This document shows, piece by piece, positions 16,539-23,704 of a DNA stretch of 64,000 bases. Below the pieces are notes generated by a model. The model had not been told where the DNA came from, ran no database searches, and saw nothing but the letters and a program-made list of their open reading frames with translations. A program made the position numbers and the translations under genes. Position 1 is the stretch's first letter, and each line of letters opens with the position of its first letter. Source of the DNA: Streptomyces sp. NBC_01788 (GTDB lineage: Bacteria; Actinomycetota; Actinomycetes; Streptomycetales; Streptomycetaceae); contig NZ_CP109090.1 in assembly GCF_035917575.1 (NCBI RefSeq), forward strand, positions 2,170,001 to 2,234,000, given 5' to 3'.

Positions 16539-17171
16539 TCAGCCGTTCCAGGCCGGGTGCCGGAGGTCGTCGGCGCGCACCAGGACGTCGGCGGTGCGGG
16601 CCGGGTCGGTCTCGGCGTCGTAGCGCTCGAAGGCGGGCAGCGTCCAGTGCTCGGCCTCCGGGGTACGGCGGCGCAGGGCGCCCGGGGAGAGGAGGAGATG
16701 GACGGTCAGGTCGAAGGGGAACCAGTGCCGCAGCAGGAGGGGGCCGTGCAGCAACAACATGGCGCCGGGCGGGAGCCGGACGTAGTCGCTGCGGGTGGCA
16801 CGGTCGGTGACCGGGTCCCGCAGGTCGGGAAGCACACGTCCGTCACCGCCGGGTTCGAGCGGGCCGAAGACCTCGCGCCACAGGGCGCCGGTGTCGAGCC
16901 AGCCGTTGTAGTAGGACTCCTCGTCCCGGTGGCCGTGCTCCAGGCGGAGGGAGGCCGGGCGCAGGAAGCCCTCGGTGCCCACCACCACCGCGGGGCGGCC
17001 GAGCGGCCGCAGTGCCTCGGCGACGCGGTGGGCCAGGTCGCCCGGGAGGGCGGCGGGGGCGCCGTCGAAGGCGATGCGCGGCCAGGGGCTGCCGTCGGCG
17101 GGCTCCAGGTCGAGCAGGCGCTCCGCGAGGAGGTCTCCGAGCCGTTCCCAGGTGATCGCTTGAAGTCGCAC
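16539..17171 (-). CDS. uridine kinase-like protein without a Walker A motif
   Basis: A 210-residue protein similar to Streptomyces proteins annotated as uridine kinase. The place where a P-loop GxxxxGKS/T should be reads RIAFDGAPAALPGDLAHR, with no Lys or Ser/Thr. Later parts keep the kinase-like layout: LRPASLRLEHG, SYYNGWLDTGALWREVFGPL, LHGPLLLRHWFPFDLTVHL (Walker B-like region) and RYDAETDP. Activity as an NTP-dependent kinase is therefore doubtful; I recall the same loss in relatives, so it is likely a family trait. GTG 17171 begins VRLQAITWERL. It is convergent with corA. Confidence 0.6.
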   Translation of the reverse strand: MRLQAITWERLGDLLAERLLDLEPADGSPWPRIAFDGAPAALPGDLAHRVAEALRPLGRPAVVVGTEGFLRPASLRLEHGHRDEESYYNGWLDTGALWREVFGPLEPGGDGRVLPDLRDPVTDRATRSDYVRLPPGAMLLLHGPLLLRHWFPFDLTVHLLLSPGALRRRTPEAEHWTLPAFERYDAETDPARTADVLVRADDLRHPAWNG

Positions 17172-17246
17172 ACGCCCATGATGCGCCAGGCTGAAAGCGG
17201 GGTGCGGCGGGAGGGGCGTCCGGACACGCGCCCGGGAATGTACGAC

Positions 17247-17294
17247 GTATGGCCCCGCATACGGCCCCACATACGTCCTCGCGTATGACCCCGC
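17247..17294. repeat. 12-bp tandem repeat carrying candidate start codons
   Basis: Four 12-bp units: GTATGGCCCCGC, ATACGGCCCCAC, ATACGTCCTCGC, GTATGACCCCGC. The first and last contain an ATG (17249 and 17285), both in frame with the DUF2293 gene. Translation from 17249 would give a MAPHTAPHTSSR extension with a 4-residue period. Confidence 0.7.
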
Positions 17295-17977
17295 TGCCCG
17301 TGCCTCGGCCGTCCGACGGGCTTCTCGTCGTCCAGCCGGTGCGCCGCAAGCACTGCGCCGCGTGCCGGCGCGGCCCGCTGCCGCTGCTCGTGCTGGAGGA
17401 GGGAGTGCCGCGGTGCCTGGACTGCGCCGACCTCGGGCACCTGGTCTTCCTGCCGCGGGGCGACACCGCGCTGACGCGCCGGTCGCGGGAGGAGAGCGCG
17501 CTGTCGGCGGTGGTCGTGCGGTTCAACCGGCGCAGGAGCCGTTACGAGCGGCAGGGCGTCCTCGTCGAGGAGGCGGCGCTGGCCCGCGCGGAGCAACGGT
17601 GTCTGGCGGACGCCGAGGCCCGGCGCCGTCGCCGGGCGCGCGACGCTCGGCGGCGCGCGGCCGAGGACATACGCATCACGGACGCGTTCGCGGCGGAGGT
17701 CCTGCGGCTCTTTCCCGCCTGCCCGCCGGACCGCGCGCGGGCCATGGCCGCGCATGCCTCTCTGCGCGGCAGTGGACGGGTCGGCCGCAGCGCGTCGGGG
17801 CGCGGCCTGTCCGAGGCCGCGGTCACCTCGGCGGTCACGGCCTCCGTGCGCCACCTGGACACGCCCTACGACCGGCTGCTGATGAGCGGGGTGGCTCGGC
17901 CCGAGGCCCGGCGGCGGATCAGGCCCGCCGTGAACTCGGTGCTGCGGGCCTGGCGGGAGCCGGAACCGCACGCTTAG
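17285..17977 (+). CDS. DUF2293 domain-containing protein
   Basis: About 230 residues. The N-terminal part has two CxxC pairs (HCAACRRG and RCLDCADLGH), likely a small zinc ribbon. A very Arg-rich helical stretch (RRRRRARDARRRAAED) follows. The C-terminal part carries the DUF2293 core: FAAEVLRLFPACPPDRARAMAAHA and RHLDTPYDRLLMSGVARPEA. Function is unknown; zinc ribbon plus basic helix suggests nucleic-acid binding (inference). Start choice is open: 17285 and 17249 are equivalent positions in a 12-bp repeat and neither has a Shine-Dalgarno sequence. The gene is followed by about 300 bp of repeats. Confidence 0.7.
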   Translation: MTPLPVPRPSDGLLVVQPVRRKHCAACRRGPLPLLVLEEGVPRCLDCADLGHLVFLPRGDTALTRRSREESALSAVVVRFNRRRSRYERQGVLVEEAALARAEQRCLADAEARRRRRARDARRRAAEDIRITDAFAAEVLRLFPACPPDRARAMAAHASLRGSGRVGRSASGRGLSEAAVTSAVTASVRHLDTPYDRLLMSGVARPEARRRIRPAVNSVLRAWREPEPHA

Positions 17978-18028
17978 CCCCATCCGAGCCGACGGCTCCG
18001 CGCGTGCCGCACGGCGGACGCCTCCGGC

Positions 18029-18201
18029 GGCGGGCGCACCGCATCACGGACCTCCCCGGCCGCGCACACCGCACCACATACGTGCCCCGCCCGCGCACAC
18101 CGCACCACATACGTGCCCGGCCCGCGCGCCGCGCCATGGACACACCTGCCGGACACACCCGCCGCACACACCCGCCGGACGCACCCGGCTCCGGGCACCC
18201 C
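18029..18201. repeat. intergenic tandem-repeat block (31-bp and shorter units)
   Basis: The 28-bp core beginning CCGCGCACACCGCACCACAT occurs at 18060-18087 and 18091-18118 (period 31), preceded by a diverged copy from 18029. It then decays into CACACCCGCCG-like 15-16 bp units up to about 18200. Both full copies contain ACATACGT, also present once in the 12-bp repeats upstream of the DUF2293 gene. No gene is supported in 17978-18291. Confidence 0.7.
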
Positions 18202-18291
18202 GCCGCCCCCGGGATATCGGGCTCTGCGCCTGGTGGGCGGCGGACGTATCGTGGCCGGAAAGAGGTGGTGCCCGAGGCAAGGGGGACGGCC

Positions 18292-19779
18292 ATGGCCGAT
18301 CCCAAGGGTTTCATGACCACACCCCGCCAGGAATGGCCCCGCAGGCCGGTCGAGGAGCGGGTACGGGACTGGCACGAGGTGTACGTGCCGGGCGGGCTGC
18401 TTCCTATCATCAGCAAGCAGGCCGACCGGTGCATGGACTGCGGGGTGCCCTTCTGCCACGAGGCCTGTCCGCTGGGCAATCTGATCCCCGAGTGGAACGA
18501 CCTGGTGTCCCGGGAGGACTGGCGGGCGGCCGCCGACCGGTTGCACGCGACGAACAACTTCCCCGAGTTCACCGGGCGGTTGTGTCCGGCGCCGTGCGAG
18601 GCGGGATGCGTGCTCGCGATCAACCAGCCGGCGGTCACCATCAAGAACGTCGAGTGCGCGATCGCCGACCGCGCCTGGGAGGAGGGGTTCACCCCGCCGC
18701 GCCCACCGGACCGGTTGTCCGGGCGGACCGTCGCGGTGATCGGGTCGGGGCCGACCGGGCTCGCCGCGGCCCAGCAGCTGACCCGTGCGGGGCACACGGT
18801 CGCACTGTACGAGCGGGACGACCGGCTCGGCGGGCTGATGCGGTACGGCATCCCGGCGTTCAAGATGGAGAAGCACCATCTGGAGCGGCGGTTGGAGCAG
18901 ATGCTGGCCGAGGGGACGAAGTTCCGTGCGTCGACGGAGGTCGGGCGGGACGTGGGGGCCCAGGAGGTGCGGGCGCGCTACGACGTCGTGGTGATCGCCA
19001 CGGGTGCCACGGCGTGGCGTGAACTACCGGTACCGGGCAGGGAGTTGACTGGCATCCATCAGGCGATGGAGTACCTGCCGCTGGCCAACCGGGTGTGCGA
19101 GGGCGACATGGAGACCTCACCGGTGTGCGCGGCCGGCCGGCATGTAGTGATCGTAGGCGGTGGGGACACGGGAGCCGACTGCCTGGGCACGGCTGTGCGG
19201 CAGGGCGCCGTGTCCGTGACCCAGCTCGACATCTACGCCCAGCCGGACGCGGAGCGCGACGAGGACCTCGAACCGTGGCCGACCTACCCGAAGATCTACC
19301 GGCTGTCGCCCGCGCACCAGGAGGCGGGCGACCTGGGCACCGCGCCGGTCGCGGACGCGGACGCGCGGCTGTTCGCCGCGTCGACGCTCCGCTTCACCGG
19401 CGACGCCGACGGGCATGTGCGCGAGTTGCACCTGACCGAGGTGGACGTGGAACGACGCCCCCGGCCGGGCACCGAGCGAGCGATCCCGGCAGATCTGGTG
19501 CTGCTCGCGCTGGGCTTCTCCGGCCCGTCCCAGGAGGACGGCCTCATCGACCAGTTGGGGCTGCGGCTCACTCCCCGGGGCACCATCGCCCGGGACCCCG
19601 CCTTCGCGACGAACGTTCCCGGCGTGTTCGCCGCCGGGGACGCCGCCCGCGGCCAGTCGCTGATCGTCTGGGCCATCGCCGAAGGGCGCGCGGTCGCGGC
19701 CTCCGTGGACCACCATCTGACGGGCGCCCGGAGCCTCCCGTCCCCGATCGGCCCGTACGACCGTCCGATGCGGGTGTGA
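18292..19779 (+). CDS. glutamate synthase small subunit-like oxidoreductase (lone GltD paralogue)
   Basis: A 495-residue protein of the GltD family. The N-terminal region binds two [4Fe-4S] clusters through CMDCGVPFCHEACPLGN and CPAPCEAGC. Then come an FAD-binding VAVIGSGPTGLAAAQ, an NAD(P)H-binding VVIVGGGDTGADC and the C-terminal VFAAGDAARGQSL. In glutamate synthase it passes electrons from NADPH to the large subunit GltB. No gltB is next to this gene, so it probably serves another acceptor or is a stand-alone paralogue (inference). ATG 18292 follows GGGGGA. Repeats fill the 300 bp upstream, with no clear promoter. Confidence 0.85.
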   Translation: MADPKGFMTTPRQEWPRRPVEERVRDWHEVYVPGGLLPIISKQADRCMDCGVPFCHEACPLGNLIPEWNDLVSREDWRAAADRLHATNNFPEFTGRLCPAPCEAGCVLAINQPAVTIKNVECAIADRAWEEGFTPPRPPDRLSGRTVAVIGSGPTGLAAAQQLTRAGHTVALYERDDRLGGLMRYGIPAFKMEKHHLERRLEQMLAEGTKFRASTEVGRDVGAQEVRARYDVVVIATGATAWRELPVPGRELTGIHQAMEYLPLANRVCEGDMETSPVCAAGRHVVIVGGGDTGADCLGTAVRQGAVSVTQLDIYAQPDAERDEDLEPWPTYPKIYRLSPAHQEAGDLGTAPVADADARLFAASTLRFTGDADGHVRELHLTEVDVERRPRPGTERAIPADLVLLALGFSGPSQEDGLIDQLGLRLTPRGTIARDPAFATNVPGVFAAGDAARGQSLIVWAIAEGRAVAASVDHHLTGARSLPSPIGPYDRPMRV

Positions 19780-19831
19780 CGTCCGTGGCACCCCGCCTGG
19801 CCGGCGGGGCGCCGCGGACGTCTCACTGCGC

Positions 19832-19966
19832 CACGACCACCGCAGCAGGCATGACCACCGCAGTCATGACCACCGCAGTCGTGGCTTTCGCGGATACGGA
19901 TTCCGTGGTCACGGATCCCGTGGTCACGGATGCCGTGGTCACGGATCCCGCGGTCACGGCTTTCGC
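19832..19966. repeat. 15-bp tandem repeat (about nine units)
   Basis: 15-bp units in register: AGGCATGACCACCGC (19847), AGTCATGACCACCGC (19862), AGTCGTGGCTTTCGC (19877), GGATACGGATTCCGT (19892), GGTCACGGATCCCGT (19907), GGTCACGGATGCCGT (19922), GGTCACGGATCCCGC (19937), GGTCACGGCTTTCGC (19952), plus a partial unit at 19832. The last unit contains the stop codon of the downstream methyltransferase gene (minus strand), which suggests expansion from that gene end. The units keep two reading frames open but no protein is supported. Confidence 0.85.
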
Positions 19967-20742
19967 GCCACCGCCCCGTAGCCCGGGATGACTCCGTCGT
20001 CCTGGCCCGGGACCGGTTCGCCCAGTTCCGGGTGCCACTTGTGGACGACCTCCACGCCGGGCTCGACGAGTTCCAGACCGTCGAAGAAGCGGCTGAACTC
20101 CTCGCGGGAGCGCAGGGCGAGGGTGACGCCCGCCGCCTTCAGCTTGGCCGTGGCCCTCTCGGAGTCCTCCGGAGTGAAGTCCGAGGTGGCGTGGGTCATC
20201 ATCAGGTAGCTGCCCGAGGGCAGTTCGGCGAGGAGACGGGCGACCAGGTCGTGGGCGCCGTCCTCGTCGGTGATGAAGTGGAGCAGCGCCACCAGGGACA
20301 GGGCCACGGGCCGGCTGAAGTCCAGGACCTTCCCGGCACCCTCCAGGATCGTGGCCGGGTCGCGGACGTCGGCCTGCACGTACTCGGTGATGCCCTCCGG
20401 CGCGCTGCGCAGCAGGGCCGCCGCGTGGGCCAGCACGATCGGGTCGTTGTCGCAGTAGACGACACGTGCGTCCGGCGCGACCGACTGGGCGACCTGGTGC
20501 AGGTTCGGCTCGGTCGGTATGCCGGTGCCGATGTCCAGGAACTGCCGTACGCCCTGGCCGGCCAGCCAGCGCGTCGCCCGGTGCATGAACGCGCGGTTGA
20601 CCTTGGCCATCACCGGCACCCGCGGGTCGAGTGCCAGCATCTGCCGGCCCAGTTCCTCGTCGACCGGGTAGTTGTCCTTGCCACCGAGGTACCAGTCGTA
20701 CATCCGCGCCGGATGCGGCTTGCTGGTGTCGATCTCGGTCAT
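19954..20742 (-). CDS. SAM-dependent methyltransferase, DUF574 (Methyltransf_19) type
   Basis: A 262-residue protein of an actinobacterial methyltransferase family. The diagnostic N-terminus is ARMYDWYLGGKDNYPVDEE. Motif I is FLDIGTGIPTEPNLHQVAQ, followed by VVYCDNDPIVLAHA, FSRPVALSLVALLHFI and a late GLELVEPGVEVVHKW. Families of this kind are very numerous in Streptomyces and mostly without known substrate. ATG 20742 has a modest AGGTG upstream. The 3' end merges into 15-bp tandem repeats. It is co-oriented with the DUF397/XRE pair but separated from it by 92 bp. Confidence 0.88.
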   Translation of the reverse strand: MTEIDTSKPHPARMYDWYLGGKDNYPVDEELGRQMLALDPRVPVMAKVNRAFMHRATRWLAGQGVRQFLDIGTGIPTEPNLHQVAQSVAPDARVVYCDNDPIVLAHAAALLRSAPEGITEYVQADVRDPATILEGAGKVLDFSRPVALSLVALLHFITDEDGAHDLVARLLAELPSGSYLMMTHATSDFTPEDSERATAKLKAAGVTLALRSREEFSRFFDGLELVEPGVEVVHKWHPELGEPVPGQDDGVIPGYGAVARKP

Positions 20743-20834
20743 ACGGCACCTCGTAAGCGTCTGAAGTGAGCAGTGGTCATGATCAAGTCGTTACCAAGAT
20801 TAGGGAGTTGAGACAGTCAACAGACAGGGGTCGT

Positions 20835-21107
20835 TCAGGCCAGCAGGAAGTCCGCCTCTCCCGCCTTCGCGCCCTTGATGAACGCCGTCATCTCGTCGGT
20901 CGTGTAGATCAGCGCCGGTCCGTCCGGGTCGGTCGACTGACGGACCGCGATCCGGCCGTCGTCCAGCTTCATGGCCTCCAGGCAGTTGCCTCCGTTGCCT
21001 CCGCTCCACGGCTTGTGCCAGCCCTCGCTGCCGAGTTCGCGGGCGGGCATGCCGTTGTAGATGCCGCCGCGCAGCCGCGGCTTGGGCTGGTACGTGATGC
21101 GTTCCAT
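20835..21107 (-). CDS. DUF397 domain-containing protein
   Basis: A 90-residue small protein. The core WHKPWSGGNGGNCLEAMKLDDGRIAVRQSTDPDGPALIYTTDE matches the DUF397 pattern (S-x-x-GN/S-C-VE, then a D-S-K/T-DP stretch). Such proteins pair with XRE/DUF5753 regulators and act as their antagonist or partner in Streptomyces development and antibiotic control (for example the whiJ-like loci). The start ATG (21107) directly follows the regulator's TGA, so the two are translationally coupled. Confidence 0.9.
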   Translation of the reverse strand: MERITYQPKPRLRGGIYNGMPARELGSEGWHKPWSGGNGGNCLEAMKLDDGRIAVRQSTDPDGPALIYTTDEMTAFIKGAKAGEADFLLA

Positions 21108-21968
21108 TCACAGCTCCTTGCGGAAATCCCGGAGGATCTCCTTCGTGCGATGTGCAGTAGCGGCCTGCGCCGCCATGCGGTCCATGACCTCGAGATGGCT
21201 CGCCACCTCCTGACGCGCGTCCAGGTAGACCGCGCCGGTCAGGTACTCGCTGTAAACCATGTCCGGCAGTTCGGGCATGGCGAATCGGAACAGCACGAAG
21301 GGGCCGTACGTGCCGGCGTGCGGCCCCGCGGAGAACGGGGCGACCTGCAACGTCACGTTGGGCAGCCGCGCGGCCTCCAGCAACCTGTCGATCTGGGCAC
21401 GCATCACCTCGGGGCCGCCGACCTGGCGGCGCAGCGCGGTCTCGTCCATCACCACCCAGAACCTGGGGGCGTCCGGGCGGGTGAGCAGGTCCTGGCGTTG
21501 CATGCGCAGCGCGACGTGGCGCTCTATGTCCTCGGGGCTGGTCTGACCGACGGCGCCGGATTTGAGCACCCCGCGCGCGTAGTCCTCGGTCTGGAGCAGT
21601 CCGGGGACGAAGTGCGGCTCGTAGGACCGGATGAGCGCGGCGGCGCCCTCCAGGCTGACGTACATCGAGAACCAGCCCGGCAGGATGTCGTGGAACCGCT
21701 GCCACCAGCCCGGCTGGTTGGCCTCCTCGGCCAGCCGCGTGAAGGCCTCGGCCTCCTCGTCGGAGACGCCGTAGGCCTTCAGCAGCAGCTGGAGGTACGG
21801 GATCTTGAGGGCGACCTCCGCCATCTCCATACGGCGTACGGTGGCGGGCGCCACGTGCAGGATGCGAGCGGCTTCCTCACGCTTGAGCCCCGCGCTCTCC
21901 CGCAGGTCCCACAGGCGCCGGCCGAGCACGACCTGCCCGACGGTCGGCGCGGACCGAGGCTCACTCAC
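21108..21968 (-). CDS. XRE-family transcriptional regulator with DUF5753 domain
   Basis: A 286-residue regulator. The N-terminal helix-turn-helix is LGRRLWDLRESAGLKREEAARILHVAPATVRRMEMAEV (residues about 15-50). From about residue 95 comes the DUF5753 domain (EPHFVPGLLQTEDYARGVL, QVAPFSAGPHAGTYGPFVLFRF, YSEYLTGAVYLD), thought to bind a partner or ligand. GTG 21968 has GGAGG with 7-nt spacing. It is divergent from the ATPase gene at 22226. The inverted repeats at 22165-22199 in the shared intergenic region are the obvious candidate operators. The trio regulator/DUF397/ATPase is a recurrent Streptomyces arrangement. Confidence 0.93.
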   Translation of the reverse strand: MSEPRSAPTVGQVVLGRRLWDLRESAGLKREEAARILHVAPATVRRMEMAEVALKIPYLQLLLKAYGVSDEEAEAFTRLAEEANQPGWWQRFHDILPGWFSMYVSLEGAAALIRSYEPHFVPGLLQTEDYARGVLKSGAVGQTSPEDIERHVALRMQRQDLLTRPDAPRFWVVMDETALRRQVGGPEVMRAQIDRLLEAARLPNVTLQVAPFSAGPHAGTYGPFVLFRFAMPELPDMVYSEYLTGAVYLDARQEVASHLEVMDRMAAQAATAHRTKEILRDFRKEL

Positions 21969-22164
21969 ACTCCACCTCCACTGACCCAGGAGCGAACTGT
22001 ACGGACGGACGTGAGGATTCCGGAGGTTCCCGTCATGAATCCCGCACGACCCACGGCAACCGCGCGTAAGCCCGTTCGAAAATCCCGGGGCCCGGCGGTC
22101 TCAACTGGCGCCGTTCGACGTGCTGTTGCGAGCAGTGTGCCATGGCCCCTCAGCGTGACTCCAA

Positions 22165-22199
22165 CACTCTGCAACTTTCAGAGTGCCACTTGCCAAGTG
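22165..22199. promoter_or_regulatory. two adjacent inverted repeats, candidate regulator operators
   Basis: CACTCTG (22165-22171), 7 nt, CAGAGTG (22179-22185) is a perfect 7-bp inverted repeat. CACTTG-C-CAAGTG (22187-22199) is a perfect 6-bp inverted repeat that covers the -35 box of the ATPase gene. Binding by the XRE protein is an inference from position. Confidence 0.6.
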
Positions 22200-22218
22200 T
22201 TCACGGCGGGGCGATAGT
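22190..22218 (+). promoter_or_regulatory. promoter of the ATPase gene
   Basis: TTGCCA (22190-22195), 17-bp spacer, GATAGT (22213-22218). The GTG start at 22226 lies 7 nt further on, so the transcript is predicted to be leaderless. The -35 box lies inside the inverted repeat at 22187-22199, which would allow repression by occlusion. Confidence 0.6.
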
Positions 22219-22225
22219 GGCAAGC

Positions 22226-22855
22226 GTGATTCCGTCTCCGCCCTTAGGAACAGACGCCGCCGCGAGCTCGCCGAGCCGCGGCGCGAGTACGAGCGCGGGC
22301 CCCGGCGGGGACGTTGCCGAGCGTCGGTTCCGTTTCGAGCTGGCCGCGCACCCCGGCTCCCCCGCGCAGGCCAGACGCCTGACCCGGACCCGGCTGACCG
22401 GCTGGTCCGTGTGCGAGGACACCTGCGACGCGGCCGCCCTCGTCGTCTCGGAGCTGGTCACCAACGCCATCGTGCACACCGCCAGCAGGCAGATCGTGTG
22501 CGAGCTGCACGACGGGGACGATCGGGTGCGCATAGCCGTACGGGACGAAGGGTGCGCGCCGGGCGAGCCCCAGCCGTCGCCGCGGCAGCCCGAGGAGGAA
22601 CACGGGAGGGGACTGCTCCTCGTCGACGCCATGTGCCTGGCCTGGGGGGCCCAGGAGCAGGGCACCGGCCTGGTGGTGTGGGCGGAACTGCCGCGCCGCA
22701 CCGCCCCCGCCCGGAGCGACCTGGGCTGGGGCGCCCGGCCGAAGCCGGTCCCGGCCCGCGACAGCGGCGACAAGAACGGCCCGCAGGTGCACGGCCAGGC
22801 GCAGCGGCAGACCCACCGGCAGGCACATCACGAAACGGGGACCGCATGGCTGTGA
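22226..22855 (+). CDS. anti-sigma-factor-like ATP-binding protein (HATPase_c_2)
   Basis: About 209 residues. The GHKL fold is visible: ALVVSELVTNAIVHTA (N box, with Glu and Asn for Mg-ATP), RIAVRDEG (G1 box) and HGRGLLLVDAMCLAWG (G2 box). The type is SpoIIAB/RsbW-like serine kinase as found in many Streptomyces regulatory trios. A low-complexity N-terminus and a Gln/His-rich C-terminal tail flank the domain. The start is taken as GTG 22226 because of the promoter position; ATG 22142 would place the promoter inside the gene. It overlaps the next gene by 10 nt. Confidence 0.8.
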   Translation: MIPSPPLGTDAAASSPSRGASTSAGPGGDVAERRFRFELAAHPGSPAQARRLTRTRLTGWSVCEDTCDAAALVVSELVTNAIVHTASRQIVCELHDGDDRVRIAVRDEGCAPGEPQPSPRQPEEEHGRGLLLVDAMCLAWGAQEQGTGLVVWAELPRRTAPARSDLGWGARPKPVPARDSGDKNGPQVHGQAQRQTHRQAHHETGTAWL

Positions 22856-23298
22856 CCGGCGCCGGCGCCTTGGGCGGCACCGGCCAGTCGCTCAACCTGG
22901 ACACGCTCGTACACCTGGGCCGCCGCCTGCGCACCCACGGCACACCCCGGCGACTGTCCCCGCCCGAGGGCATGACCGCCCCCCTGGGCTGCGACGCGGT
23001 CGCGGTCCCCGCCCACCTCGGTCCGCAGCTGATGCCCCGGCTTCCCCGCGTGGGCTGCGTCTACGCGGATCGCGCGCACTGGTGGTGGATCGTCCCCGCG
23101 GACTCCGACTACGCCCTGCGCTGGCCCGCTCCGGCCCACTACTCCCCGGGCGCGACGTTGCCCGCCTCACCGACGGCGCCCACGCTCGTCCACCGCCCGG
23201 CGGGCACGATCCCCTACACCCCGCCGATCCCTCTCTATCTGGCCCTGTGCCGGATCACGGGGACGACCCCGGCCTGGTCCAGCACGGTCAGCGCGTAA
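22846..23298 (+). CDS. conserved Streptomyces hypothetical protein
   Basis: A 150-residue protein of no recognised family. Visible features are MTAPLGCDAVAVPAHLGPQLM, RVGCVYADRAHWWWIVPADSDYALRWPAP and a Pro/Thr-rich C-terminal half (GTIPYTPPIPLYLALCRITG). No membrane segment or catalytic motif is seen. It overlaps the ATPase stop by 10 nt (ATGGCTGTGA), so it is translationally coupled to it and likely functions in the same regulatory unit; I recall similar proteins downstream of such ATPases. Confidence 0.7.
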   Translation: MAVTGAGALGGTGQSLNLDTLVHLGRRLRTHGTPRRLSPPEGMTAPLGCDAVAVPAHLGPQLMPRLPRVGCVYADRAHWWWIVPADSDYALRWPAPAHYSPGATLPASPTAPTLVHRPAGTIPYTPPIPLYLALCRITGTTPAWSSTVSA

Positions 23299-23328
23299 GG
23301 AAGCCGGAGAGGCGCGAAAGCCGGCGGC

Positions 23329-23514
23329 TCACGCCGTGGCGTCACCGCCCGCCTCTCCGCCCCGGACGATCACCAGGAACGTGTCGGTCGCGAGGTCCAT
23401 GACAACCTCGGCGGGCAAGCCCTCCAGACGTCGCGCATGCGCGAACTCCTCCGCCGGCCACGACCCGCGGGGACCGCCGGCGGGAAAGCGCTCGAGCACC
23501 GTTCGCCCGTTCAC
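23329..23514 (-). CDS. small hypothetical protein
   Basis: A 61-residue acidic/neutral protein (contains RRLEGLPAEVVMDLATDTFLVIVRGGEAG) of no recognised family. Support is a GTG start with GGAGG and 6-nt spacing, and Streptomyces-like codon use. The upstream DNA (23530-23560) is AT-richer, as expected for a promoter. It is convergent with the gene ending at 23298. Confidence 0.55.
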   Translation of the reverse strand: MNGRTVLERFPAGGPRGSWPAEEFAHARRLEGLPAEVVMDLATDTFLVIVRGGEAGGDATA

Positions 23515-23704
23515 GCTGCACCTCCACGTTCAATGTTGTACGTCCAGATTTAACCGCCAAGGAGGGGGCGAACGCCTCTCCTGATGCCCCTACTGAGACG
23601 TACGTGACACCAGTTCACCGCCGAAGGTGCGTCGCGCCTCACATTTCCGGGCAGCATCAGCACCATCCGCGTCGATCCGCGCACAGCCCGTGTTCAGGGA
23701 GATC

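Noticed and set aside
18060..18118. CRISPR repeat pair
   Set aside because: 28-bp copies with a 3-bp gap are a tandem duplication, not repeats with spacers.
19832..19966. CRISPR-like array
   Set aside because: The 15-bp units are directly adjacent with no spacers and no cas genes are in the window.
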